DNA from: Nitrosomonas sp. | GTDB taxonomy: Bacteria > Pseudomonadota > Gammaproteobacteria > Burkholderiales > Nitrosomonadaceae | DNA: 64,000 bases | Reading direction: 5' to 3' | Assembly (NCBI GenBank): GCA_020890945.1 | Contig: JAJHPK010000023.1 | Location: 30,015-94,014, forward strand | Shown here: piece after piece, positions 1-7,652 of the stretch | How the letters are laid out: each line of letters opens with the position of its first letter | How positions within the stretch are numbered: the first letter of the stretch is position 1 | Program-made: the position numbers and the translations under genes | Notes under the pieces: generated by a model | The model's input: only the letters and a program-made list of their open reading frames with translations | What the model was told of the DNA's origin: nothing | Databases searched by the model: none

Positions 1-2
1 AC

Positions 3-344
3 TCACCAGAACTCGTCTGTCAGATACGCTACGCCAGTGAAACACGCATGCTTCAGCAATCTGCTACAACCGATCCCTATTCAGCTGCCACAGTGGATTT
101 TGACAACCTTTTCCGCTTTAGAGCTGTCGTGCTGGGCTCACCCGGCCGGATCGGCAACATCACGCTGACGGTGTATGAATTGGCCAAGGAGGCGCCTCCC
201 GTCATTATTCACCAGGTACGATATCAGGCGCCTTTCAACATGAATAATGAAATTCCTACTTTAACGGGCTGGAACCATGTCTACGCAAACTATCTTGGAC
301 GCGAGCTGCGCTATGGCTGCGCACTGAAGGCAGGACAATCATGA
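3..344 (+). CDS. C-terminal part of an unidentified protein, cut by the window edge
   Basis: The frame is open from the first bases of the window, so the ATG at 48 is probably internal and the true start lies outside. About 113 residues are visible and I do not recognise a family. Two segments resemble each other (residues around 'VCQIRYASE' and 'IIHQVRYQAP'), which suggests a repeated beta-rich unit. Its stop overlaps the start of the CapA-like gene in an ATGA junction, so the two are almost certainly co-transcribed. Base composition is clearly more GC-rich than most of the window. Confidence 0.6.
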   Translation, partial: SPELVCQIRYASETRMLQQSATTDPYSAATVDFDNLFRFRAVVLGSPGRIGNITLTVYELAKEAPPVIIHQVRYQAPFNMNNEIPTLTGWNHVYANYLGRELRYGCALKAGQS

Positions 345-1273
345 TCTGCCGCAAGCTCACCAATATTCTGCTGCTGTGCATATTGAGCGCAACCCTTCCC
401 ACCCATGCTGCCGGGCCAGTTGATCCGAGCACTACTGTGCGCATGGTCTGGATGGGAGACATCATGCTGGCCGATGGGCCGGGACGCCTGATCGCAAGAG
501 GTGGCGATCCCTTTCAGCCCTTTGCCTCGCGACTGACTGACGCCGATATTCGGGTGGCCAATCTGGAATGCGTCATCGCCGAAGGCGGTAAAGCACTCAA
601 CAAACCCTGGACTTTCCGTGCTTCCCCAGCTGTACTGCCATTGCTCAGAAGCCATGTTGATGCCGTATCACTGGCCAACAACCACGCAGGCGATTACGGC
701 AAGGAAGCCTTTTCGGAAATGATCACTCGCTTACAACAGGCCAATATGCCTTATTTCGGCGGCGGTATGGATTGGCGTGAAGCTCACAAGCCACTGATCA
801 TCGAGCGCAAAGGCCTGAAAATAGCCTTGCTGGGATATGATGAATTCTTCCCGCGCGTATTCGAAGCTGGCGAGAAATCATCTGGAGTAGCGTGGTCAGA
901 AGATGAGCAGGTTGTGTACGATATCCAGCAGGCACGCAAGCAGGCGGATATCGTCATCCCCTTCATGCACTGGGGTCAGGAACACGAACCAATCGCTAAT
1001 GATCGCCAGCGCGAACTGGCTCGTCTGATGATCGATGCTGGCGCCGATGCCGTGGTGGGCACACACCCGCATGTCGTACAAGATACGGAAACCTACCGGG
1101 GAAAACCCATCATTTACAGCCTCGGCAACTTCATTTTCGACGGTTTTTCATCCATCGAAAATAATACTGGCTGGGTGCTATGGATGGATGTAACGATTCA
1201 GGGCGTGACAAGCTGGCGCGTCGAACACGCCCGTATCGATCAACAAGGCACTCCACACCCGCTAAGCAATTAA
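341..1273 (+). CDS. CapA family (poly-gamma-glutamate synthesis type) exported protein
   Basis: This 310-residue protein starts with a signal peptide of about 24 residues (hydrophobic LLLCILSATL, then THAA). The CapA/PGA_cap metallophosphatase-like fold follows, with recognisable blocks in order: MGDIMLADG near residue 38, NLECVIAEGG, SLANNHAGDYG, HWGQEHEP, GTHPHVVQ and YSLGNFIFD near the end. Family members take part in export or anchoring of poly-gamma-glutamate or other capsule-like polymers, but many are uncharacterised. No capB or capC gene is visible, so the substrate is unknown. The start overlaps the upstream gene by 4 bases. Its GC-rich composition contrasts with the genes to the right. 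Confidence 0.85.
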   Translation: MICRKLTNILLLCILSATLPTHAAGPVDPSTTVRMVWMGDIMLADGPGRLIARGGDPFQPFASRLTDADIRVANLECVIAEGGKALNKPWTFRASPAVLPLLRSHVDAVSLANNHAGDYGKEAFSEMITRLQQANMPYFGGGMDWREAHKPLIIERKGLKIALLGYDEFFPRVFEAGEKSSGVAWSEDEQVVYDIQQARKQADIVIPFMHWGQEHEPIANDRQRELARLMIDAGADAVVGTHPHVVQDTETYRGKPIIYSLGNFIFDGFSSIENNTGWVLWMDVTIQGVTSWRVEHARIDQQGTPHPLSN

Positions 1274-1326
1274 ATTCAAACCAAAGAAAGCAAAAGGATA
1301 TTCACTCTGCTTTTCAGGCTTCGGAG

Positions 1327-2940
1327 CTAAGGAGCTAATTTACCTACCGATTGTGTTCTACTTAAAGGATGCTGTTTCATCAATTGTTGTCGATGTAGTT
1401 CAAGCCGCTTGTCATCAAAAGTGATGTGCATTTGGTTTTGTGCGGCAACTTCAGCAATCTGAAGACGAAACGATTCTGTCCCATTGATGGCCAGGTGACT
1501 GCCGTATTTCTTCATGGCCACTTGTAAAATATCTCTCAAGGCTTCGCGCGATGTATCCGGCAAGACGATGAGCCGTTTGCCGTCATCGCGGATGGTGGCT
1601 GATCCTGTTTTATAAGTGATTGTGCCGATTTTGGTGACCGATTCCACACAATTGCTGTTAATGAATCCATTCTTAAAGTGACTATTAGCGCCGGAGTCAT
1701 CACTGTTTAGCTTAGCCAATATCTGGTTGCCTTTAAATTGACCCACTTTTCTGGATCGTAAAACAGCCAATGCTTCAGAATTACAATTTTTTGCTTCTTT
1801 AGCTAACCAATCCAGCCACCCCATTCTGGAATGACTGGTTTTAGAGTGCTGGTAGGCTTTCAGATAATCACTTTTAATAACTGCTATCGTTGTTTTGAAT
1901 TGCTGGTGTGCAGTTGCATACAATGCTTTTTGAGCGAGTCTTCCGGCTTTAATGCTTTTAATGATGTTACGCTTGAGCTTTGCTTCCTGCTTGGCGCGTT
2001 CAATGAGTTGATCTCTCTTTTGTCGCAATATGGCCCACTGAGTTGTTCGCTGTCTGGCGTTATCCGTTTGTTCTTGCTGGTATCGCGCATAAAGCTTTGA
2101 GGTATCGATTTGCTTCTGAAGTGGTTTGGGTTGATATTGTTTGGCGTTTTGTTGTGACGATTGTGTAGAATGTTGCTTCTCTACAAAAGCACCCAGTTTT
2201 TGAGTTAAATTCCCCTTGGATAGAGAGCGATCAATAGAGCTCGCTTTGACAGCTACGCCATTGTTGGCAACCAATACAAACCCGTTGCCACGTTCCTTGA
2301 TTTCAAGTCCATGTCTTTCAAGAACCTGATGCAAATCCTGCCAGTTGTCCGCGTCTTTGATTACAGTAAGCGCCTCGCACTTGATCCAGCTAAGCAAACT
2401 CTCCACACCGGTTCTGACTTCAATTTCTTGCGCTATTCTGGAGGTTTTATCGCTTTGGGTTTCATGATTAACTGTTGTTAAGCTATATTCTTGTTCGATC
2501 TGTTCACAAAGCTTCGCTACTTTCTTGTAATCATAATAGGGGTTATGGATTGTGAGGTTTTTGGGGTGAATCTTATTGATTGCGATATGGATGTGTAGGT
2601 TATTGGTGTCATCGTGGACTACGCTGATGCGTTGATGAGTATTAAAACCCAAAACATCGCAAAACCTTTCTTCAATGGCATTGAGATCTTCAGGAGATAA
2701 ACGCTCTCCTTCCGGGAAGCTCAGTACCAAATGACTGGTTTTATCTGATTTGGCACGCTTATTCATTTCCTGTGTGTTTTGTATCTCTAGCAATGCAGCT
2801 ATCTGATCATCTGAATAACAGTTCGACACCTTGATCTGACTGACACGCTCACTCTTGTCTTGAGGGTCGGTTAAGTACTGTATCAGCGCAGAGAAGCTGC
2901 TTTTGCGCACTGATTTGATGGGTATGATTTTAGCGATCAT
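1327..2940 (-). CDS. traI: MOBP-type relaxase, RP4 TraI-like
   Basis: This 537-residue DNA strand transferase would nick oriT and pilot the transferred strand. The N-terminal 250 residues follow RP4 TraI closely. The nicking tyrosine is at position 22 (LIQYLTD), a serine/histidine block is near 70, and the metal-binding histidines are H116 and H118 in LHIHIAINKIHP, the same numbering as RP4 TraI. The central part is lysine- and glutamine-rich. The last 100 residues (GTITYKTGSATIRDDGKRLIVLP onward, read in short blocks) match the LPD7-type relaxase-associated domain. RP4 TraI is about 730 residues, so this is a shortened version. It lies 40 bases downstream of traJ on the same strand. Confidence 0.9.
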   Translation of the reverse strand: MIAKIIPIKSVRKSSFSALIQYLTDPQDKSERVSQIKVSNCYSDDQIAALLEIQNTQEMNKRAKSDKTSHLVLSFPEGERLSPEDLNAIEERFCDVLGFNTHQRISVVHDDTNNLHIHIAINKIHPKNLTIHNPYYDYKKVAKLCEQIEQEYSLTTVNHETQSDKTSRIAQEIEVRTGVESLLSWIKCEALTVIKDADNWQDLHQVLERHGLEIKERGNGFVLVANNGVAVKASSIDRSLSKGNLTQKLGAFVEKQHSTQSSQQNAKQYQPKPLQKQIDTSKLYARYQQEQTDNARQRTTQWAILRQKRDQLIERAKQEAKLKRNIIKSIKAGRLAQKALYATAHQQFKTTIAVIKSDYLKAYQHSKTSHSRMGWLDWLAKEAKNCNSEALAVLRSRKVGQFKGNQILAKLNSDDSGANSHFKNGFINSNCVESVTKIGTITYKTGSATIRDDGKRLIVLPDTSREALRDILQVAMKKYGSHLAINGTESFRLQIAEVAAQNQMHITFDDKRLELHRQQLMKQHPLSRTQSVGKLAP

Positions 2941-2980
2941 CGTATTTAAGCTGCTTAAGTCAAAAGGACTATTCCGAAAA

Positions 2981-3349
2981 TTATTTTTTAAGTTTTATGA
3001 TGACATCCAACATCGTGTTTTGGGTATTTCGAATACTGTCCAAGGGCATATGCAATTCTGGCTTGCCAATTAATTTTGTACGTTTGTCGTTGGTAAGCCA
3101 CAGTTTGAGTAATCCACCGAGCCTACCAAGATCACCGTTAATTTTTAGCAGACTATCTACCTGTCTGCTGTCAACAATACTGGGTACTTGATAACCCATG
3201 CCCAGATTGCGCAGGTACTCGGCAACGGTCATTCCGGCGTCCGTTGCTTTATTCTTTATTTCAGCTTCTTCGATTGGCAAAACAGGAACCCTGAGCTTTT
3301 TCTCTCTTCTTTCTTTTTTGATTGTCGTGAGATTCTTTCTGTCAATCAT
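2981..3349 (-). CDS. traJ: TraJ-like oriT-binding relaxosome protein
   Basis: This 122-residue basic protein resembles RP4 TraJ and MobC-type accessory proteins. It has a positively charged N terminus, then a ribbon-helix-helix-like segment (KNKATDAGMTVAEYLRNLGMG, residues about 32-52), then a helical stretch with INGDLGRLGGLLKLWL. RP4 TraJ binds the inverted repeat beside nic and recruits TraI. Here a 16-base palindrome lies beside the nic region, about 60 bases upstream of this gene. The gene is transcribed away from oriT and followed by traI, the RP4 order. Confidence 0.85.
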   Translation of the reverse strand: MIDRKNLTTIKKERREKKLRVPVLPIEEAEIKNKATDAGMTVAEYLRNLGMGYQVPSIVDSRQVDSLLKINGDLGRLGGLLKLWLTNDKRTKLIGKPELHMPLDSIRNTQNTMLDVIIKLKK

Positions 3350-3371
3350 GTCAGTTTTCCTCGAAGAGCAA

Positions 3372-3470
3372 GATCAATGTTGAGCACAGAGTGCGAATAA
3401 GTTGTGGAGGAGATGGCCATCTCCACATATCTTGCCCGGTTGTGTGAGTTTCATAAAGGATACTAACACT
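3372..3470. other. oriT with IncP-type nic region
   Basis: Three blocks match the RP4 origin of transfer as I remember it, in the same order. GTTGAGCAC followed by GTGCGAATAAG lies at 3379-3401. A dyad lies at 3404-3426, with the perfect palindrome GGAGATGGCCATCTCC at 3409-3424 as the likely TraJ site. The nic region TATCTTGCCCGGTTG lies at 3428-3442 (RP4: TATCCTGCCCGGCTG). By analogy the nick falls between 3434 and 3435. A GGATAC block follows at 3458-3463. The site sits between divergent traJ and traK. The AT-rich stretch with A-tracts from about 3470 to 3640 could be the curved TraK-binding region. Confidence 0.8.
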
Positions 3471-3655
3471 ATAATCGATGATTGCAAATAGGTTATTTTC
3501 GTTATATCATCATTTCAATTAGTATAAAAATACTTTAAAGAATCTTCTTTCAACGAAATAACAGTCGCTTAGCAACAAAAAGAAACAGAAAAGAAAGCAA
3601 GAAATTAAAAAAACTGTTTGTACGCCAAGATAATTATTTTTGTGGAAATTGTGTG

Positions 3656-4096
3656 ATGACCAAATCCTTATCCGATCGAATCGCATTTTATGCGGATAAA
3701 AACAAAAGTCCTCCTAAGCAATATTTACCGGCATTCATCGCGTTGAAGCCTGATATTGAGCAGGCATTGAAGGATGGCTGGACGATTCGGCAAATCTGGA
3801 ACATTTTGCACCAGGAAGAAAAAATCAAATGTTCTTATCAATGGTTCAGGACTTTGGTCAATCGGCATATTGGCGAGGACAGAAAGCAGCATTCGCCTAG
3901 TGATCACGTAAAATCGGCAAGAGTGGATAACAAAACCCGAGTATCCGCCATTATCCGAATTCCGCACTACAAGGCTGAAACTTTCGGCAAAGATTTATGT
4001 GAAATCCTTCAATCAAAATTTACCTTCGATGAAGCGCTTAAAGATAGCGCATTGCCGGTGATGGTACGACAAAGATTAACGATTATCCGCAGGTAG
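3656..4096 (+). CDS. traK: TraK-like oriT-binding protein
   Basis: This basic protein of about 146 residues resembles RP4 TraK over its first 75 residues: SLSDRIAFYADK, then KPDIEQALKDGWTIRQIWNIL, then YQWFRTLVNRHIG. TraK binds and wraps the AT-rich side of oriT to help relaxosome assembly. The gene is the first one to the right of oriT, as in RP4. A GTG at 3653 directly precedes the ATG chosen here and neither has a strong ribosome-binding site. The C-terminal half (from about residue 85) is not recognisable from RP4. Confidence 0.75.
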   Translation: MTKSLSDRIAFYADKNKSPPKQYLPAFIALKPDIEQALKDGWTIRQIWNILHQEEKIKCSYQWFRTLVNRHIGEDRKQHSPSDHVKSARVDNKTRVSAIIRIPHYKAETFGKDLCEILQSKFTFDEALKDSALPVMVRQRLTIIRR

Positions 4097-4137
4097 CAGC
4101 TCTTCACCAATATTGAAAATGTGTCTGCAGTTTTAGC

Positions 4138-4563
4138 ATGAACAGCAACAAATTAGATGCGCTCATTGAAAGAATAGTATCGGAACACGGCATTGTTCTA
4201 ACACAGGATGATCCGATATTGATGATGCATACGCTCAATGATGTATTACTCGAACAAAATGAAAAAACTCATGCTGAGCTTCTAAGCAATTACCAGGCGA
4301 CATTGGAAGAGAATTTTAATCGGTGGTGCGAATTTTCGACCAAAAAATCCAATGCCATGATCAGTGCATCCGTGAGTAATGCGCAATTAACACGAGACCA
4401 ATTCCTCGAAAGCTGTATTCAGTTGATTGATGAAAGGATAAAAAGTGGAGAGGGTCAAGAGATTTATGAGCTGACCAGAATTTCCAGGCAGGTGGCTATT
4501 ATCAATTTGTTGGCATCAACATTAATCTTGCTGTCAGTGGCGATTATTTTGATGTTGCTATAA
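4138..4563 (+). CDS. traM: TraM-like conjugal transfer protein
   Basis: This 141-residue protein resembles RP4 TraM. The N-terminal block is ALIERIVSEHGI..LTQDDPILMMHTLNDVLL, followed by a helical, probably coiled-coil middle with NRWCEFSTKKSNAMISASV. A single C-terminal membrane helix (about residues 115-141, INLLASTLILLSVAIILMLL) completes it. Role in transfer is accessory and poorly known. It follows the traK-like gene by 41 bases. In RP4 an ATPase gene, traL, lies between traK and traM. It is absent here, so the module is trimmed. Confidence 0.7.
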   Translation: MNSNKLDALIERIVSEHGIVLTQDDPILMMHTLNDVLLEQNEKTHAELLSNYQATLEENFNRWCEFSTKKSNAMISASVSNAQLTRDQFLESCIQLIDERIKSGEGQEIYELTRISRQVAIINLLASTLILLSVAIILMLL

Positions 4564-4691
4564 AAGTTTTAGTTAGCTATTTAAAGATCGCAATGTATCA
4601 GAAATTAATGAAGCGCAATATGTATGAGTGCAATTACAAAACAAATTCAGTTTACGTGTAAATATTAATAACAGTTTGATGGAGAAAGACA

Positions 4692-5039
4692 ATGGAAAAG
4701 GTAAGCTTACCATTGCCCGCAATTCGCTGTTTATCCAAGAAAGAAGCAGCCAGTTATCTTGGAATCGGCGTTACTCTGCTAAGTGAATTAGACATTCCTT
4801 TTGTGAAACTAGGTCGACGTTGTCTATATGACAGAGTTGATTTAGATAGCTGGATAGAGGAATATAAGCAGTGCGAGCACGGGCGGGCTAAGAAGGAGGC
4901 AATATGGCCCAAACCCAAGAAGAAGTCTACCGGAGACAAGATTCTCGTTTCTGGTGGATTGCAACAAAGCTCCCAAACGGCAAAAGAATACGCCAAAGTT
5001 CTGGGACTGAAAACCGACAAGATGCCGAAGCACTGCTAG
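4692..5039 (+). CDS. AlpA/excisionase-type HTH DNA-binding protein
   Basis: This 115-residue protein has an excisionase-type winged helix-turn-helix in residues about 12-55: LSKKEAASYLGIG, then FVKLGRRCLYDRVDLDSWIEEYKQ. Such proteins act as recombination directionality factors or control integrase expression. GGAGAAAG lies just upstream of the ATG. The C-terminal 45 residues are encoded in a second frame over the first 136 bases of the integrase gene. Related small HTH genes beside this integrase type seem to share that overlap, but this is from memory. It may set integrase expression by translational coupling. Confidence 0.75.
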   Translation: MEKVSLPLPAIRCLSKKEAASYLGIGVTLLSELDIPFVKLGRRCLYDRVDLDSWIEEYKQCEHGRAKKEAIWPKPKKKSTGDKILVSGGLQQSSQTAKEYAKVLGLKTDKMPKHC

Positions 5040-5967
5040 CCAAAATCCGGCTTGAAGCCTTTCGGGACATCATTTCGGTATTAAACCCCAGCGCTCATGG
5101 CAAGAAGCCGTGGTACGGTATCTCACAATCAAAGCGAGTTTACGAAGTTATCGCGATGTAAACCGGATTTGCCGCAAGCTTGATCCTTTTCTAGGTCGCT
5201 TATTATTAGAACAGATTACTGGTGATGTAATTTGGTCAGTTATACAAGGAGTGCTTTCTAAAGGAAATAAACCTGCGACTGTAAATCGTTATTTGGCATT
5301 AATTCGTTGTTTATTGCGAATGGCGCGAGATGAATGGCAATGGATTGAAACTATCCCAAAAATTCGCTTTTTAGCGGGTGAAATGGAGCGTAATCGATGG
5401 TTAACAAGAGAGGAAGCTAATCGATTAATAGCTGTTAGTCCTATTCACTTGGCGGCTTTAATTCGTTTTGCTCTTGCTACTGGCTGCCGTGCTAGGGAAA
5501 TAACTGGTTTGGAGTGGAATCGGGTTGATTTGCAACGTAAAACTACCTGGCTTAACCAAACCAAGAATGGAACACCGCGAGGTGTGCCGCTGAATTACGA
5601 TGCTATCGTTGTTCTTGAAGAGCAACTCGGAAAGCATGAACAGTTTTGTTTTACCTATCAAGGTAAGCCTATTCTCTGGGAAATTACAAACAGTGCGTGG
5701 CATACCGCTCTAGCTAAAGCAGAATTGAAGGATTTCCGATTTCATGATCTTAGGCATACTTGGGCTTCATGGCATCGTCAAGCTGGCACAAGTTGCGATG
5801 AATTGAAAGATTTAGGCGGCTGGAAATCCAGGATCATGGTAGATCGGTATGCAAAGTATGCTACTGAGCATTTACGAGTTGCAGCGGCTAGAATCGAGGA
5901 TGGACGTGGTGGGAATGTTTTGAATCTGTCACGTTTTTGTCACGTTCAAAAAGAAAAAAGGAATTAG
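4904..5967 (+). pseudogene. Tyrosine recombinase/integrase, frameshifted near codon 55
   Basis: The gene starts at ATG 4904 behind a strong AAGGAGG (4893-4899). The first frame encodes the arm-binding N terminus (MAQTQEEVYRRQDSRFWWIA onward) up to about base 5068, then drifts into meaningless sequence and stops at 5161. From about 5071 the next frame reads HHFGIKPQRSWQEAVVRYL and continues without interruption to 5967. One missing base near 5068-5071 explains this. The catalytic half is intact: ATGCRAREITGLEW carries the first arginine, HDLRHTWASWH the H-x-x-R pair, LGGWKS the next position and VDRYAKY the tyrosine. Repaired length would be about 354 residues. Sequencing error or programmed frameshifting are alternatives. 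The gene ends 25 bases from the tRNA-Lys 3' end. Confidence 0.85.
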
Positions 5968-5992
5968 CGTTTGCATAACCCCTTGTTTTAAT

Positions 5993-6068
5993 TGGTAGGT
6001 CGTGGCAGATTCGAACTGCCGACCAACGGATTAAAAGTCCGCTGCTCTACCGACTGAGCTAACGACCC
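5993..6068 (-). tRNA. tRNA-Lys (anticodon TTT)
   Basis: Read on the minus strand, a complete 76-nucleotide cloverleaf can be drawn. It has a 7-bp acceptor stem GGGTCGT/ACGACCT, D arm GCTC..GAGC, anticodon stem GCGGA/TCCGT with loop CTTTTAA (anticodon TTT, lysine), T arm GGCAG/CTGCC around TTCGAAT, and an encoded CCA end. The first acceptor pair is G-U rather than G-C, on the side facing the integrase. The gene is the likely attachment site of the adjacent element, whose end rebuilds the tRNA 3' part. Confidence 0.95.
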
Positions 6069-6489
6069 AAAATTAAAGAAGCGGAATTATAACTGATAAA
6101 CTGAATGATATGAAGTCGTACAATGATACTTAAAGGCCTGAAAATTGAAATGATGTTGATATTGAAATCAATTGATCAAAAGAAGGTCAAAAGAAATTCT
6201 GTAATTATTCCAGCAGTTATGATTAAGTTTTAAGAAATTTTATTCAGTCTTGTAGTGCCGATAGAAAAGTAGTTTAAAACCAATTAAAACGGCAATTACA
6301 AGATGTGCTTTGTGAGAAATGGCATACTTTATAGGACTAAGATCAGCGGAAGGTCCTATATCTTGTTTTAAATAATTCTAGGAAAATGGCATTGTGTTAT
6401 GAGTGTAACTGATTATTTATATTAAAAATTAATTGCGTTTCATGATCCTCACTTATAATTTTTTTGACCTATTTTTAGGAGCATTTAAC

Positions 6490-6701
6490 ATGCCACAAGT
6501 TTTTGATTTGACCACACTCAATGGTAGCGATGGTTTTAAAGCAAATAGCTTTTCTTCTTTAGGTGCTAGTAATGCAGAAGATATGAATGGTGATGGTTAC
6601 GATGATTTAGTATCGGATCATCGGTAATCTTTGATAAAAATACTCTATTTAGTGCAATATTTGATTCGTTGGCTCTCAATGGCAACAATATTTTTCAATG
6701 A
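6490..6701 (+). pseudogene. Remnant of an FG-GAP repeat (integrin-alpha-like) protein
   Basis: ATG 6490 follows a good AGGAG. It encodes MPQVFDLTTLNGSDGF, then an FG-GAP-like calcium motif DMNGDGYDDLV, and stops at 6627 after a short nonsense tail. Shifting frame at about 6615 restores FG-GAP-like sequence (SSVIFDKNTLFSAIFDSLALNG) up to a stop at 6701. Intact relatives are long surface or secreted proteins with many such repeats, so this is a decayed stub of one to two repeats. Nothing similar is seen downstream. Confidence 0.6.
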
Positions 6702-7232
6702 ATTCAATACATAGATGACGCAAATCACATATTGGTAGTAACTGAAAAGTTACCACCTATGCAAATTCAAAATTGACCAAACCTTATAGCGACATGCGTG
6801 CTATCCCACTATGTATAAGTCACCCAGACTGAAATGGTTTTTCTCCCTATTAATTTTTTTGAGCATGGCAATAATGGATTAGAAGTCAGTGGTTTTTTCT
6901 TGTAGCAAGTATTTTACTTTTTCCCGAGATTGGAGTCGCTTAAGTCACAAAACTCAGAAATCACGATGCGCAGGGAACCTAGCTGTATTTGCGTCAACAC
7001 CTAATACCTTACAAATAAATTAGGAATTAAACTGAAATGAGAGATCTGCGTCATCTTGGAAAGATTTCTAGCAATGTTTATCAGCAGTTTCTAGAGAGGC
7101 ACAAAACCAATAGTAAAATATGTATCAAGCTTATAGAAAAAACCACTTTAATTGCTTCATCTATTTCAGTTGAGTAAAACTTTTGTAATTATGCAGAAAT
7201 CTTTTCTAGAAATTAAATAATGGAGTAATACA
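6702..7232. other. Intergenic stretch with no recognisable gene
   Basis: About 530 bases of AT-rich sequence follow the FG-GAP stub. I read it in all frames and found many stops and no convincing protein, RNA or repeat. It may be further decay of the same gene or of an inserted element. The promoter and ribosome-binding site of the next gene (GGAGTAATACA before ATG 7233) lie at its right end. Confidence 0.5.
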
Positions 7233-7652
7233 ATGAAATACTATTACACACCCCTTATCGGATTAGTTTTAATGCTGTATTGCACGTCCTATCTGGCTCA
7301 TGCTGGCGTCAATACTTATATATGCAAAATTTATCAAGCAGTAGAAATGTCTGATGAAGGGCAGATCATAAGACACAAAGGTATTTGGGAATCCATTATA
7401 GGCAGTAGCTTTACGGTAAACCGAGATACTGGAGAGATGATTGGACTTCCTTTTGCAACAGACGGGTGGCTTGGAGATGTGCAAGTTCTTAATCGCGGTG
7501 GAAAAGAGAATTCATACAGAGCAATAGTTCTTTCAGGAAAACCCAATGTCTCAGCCAAATACATTTATATTGCAGAGTATAAAGACAAGTTATCTAAGCC
7601 ATTCTGGGGAAATGGCGACGATCACGTTATCTTCAGCGGACTATGTGACTAA
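7233..7652 (+). CDS. Small secreted protein of unknown function
   Basis: A 139-residue protein with a clear signal peptide (IGLVLMLYCTSYLAHA, probable cleavage after residue 24). The mature part has a single cysteine near the start and one near the end (FSGLCD), which could form a disulfide. It contains short blocks GIWESIIGSSFTVNRDTGEMIGLPF and DGWLGDVQVL. I do not recognise a family. GGAG lies 9 bases before the ATG. It stands alone between non-coding stretches, so context gives no function. Confidence 0.65.
   Translation: MKYYYTPLIGLVLMLYCTSYLAHAGVNTYICKIYQAVEMSDEGQIIRHKGIWESIIGSSFTVNRDTGEMIGLPFATDGWLGDVQVLNRGGKENSYRAIVLSGKPNVSAKYIYIAEYKDKLSKPFWGNGDDHVIFSGLCD

Larger units (their letters stand above)
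1327..5992. mobile_element. Integrase-proximal part of a putative integrative mobilizable element
   Basis: The segment carries an IncP/RP4-type mobilization module (traI, traJ, oriT, traK, traM), an AlpA/Xis-type HTH gene and a tyrosine integrase whose end lies 25 bases from the 3' end of tRNA-Lys. That is the standard layout for an island integrated at a tRNA 3' end. No mating-pair-formation genes or coupling protein are visible, so transfer would need a helper. I found no second copy of the tRNA 3' end to the left. The far junction may lie outside the window, with the CapA region as cargo, or be too diverged to see. The left coordinate given here is only the end of the relaxase gene. Confidence 0.7.

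Noticed and set aside
1287-1313. AAAGCA...TGCTTT repeat after the CapA gene
   Set aside because: Only six A/T-rich pairs and a long loop. It could end the CapA transcript, but the evidence is too thin.
1327-1360. TACCTACC near the relaxase stop as a possible distant copy of the tRNA-Lys 3' end (att site)
   Set aside because: Only about seven bases match GACCTACCA, which is expected by chance.
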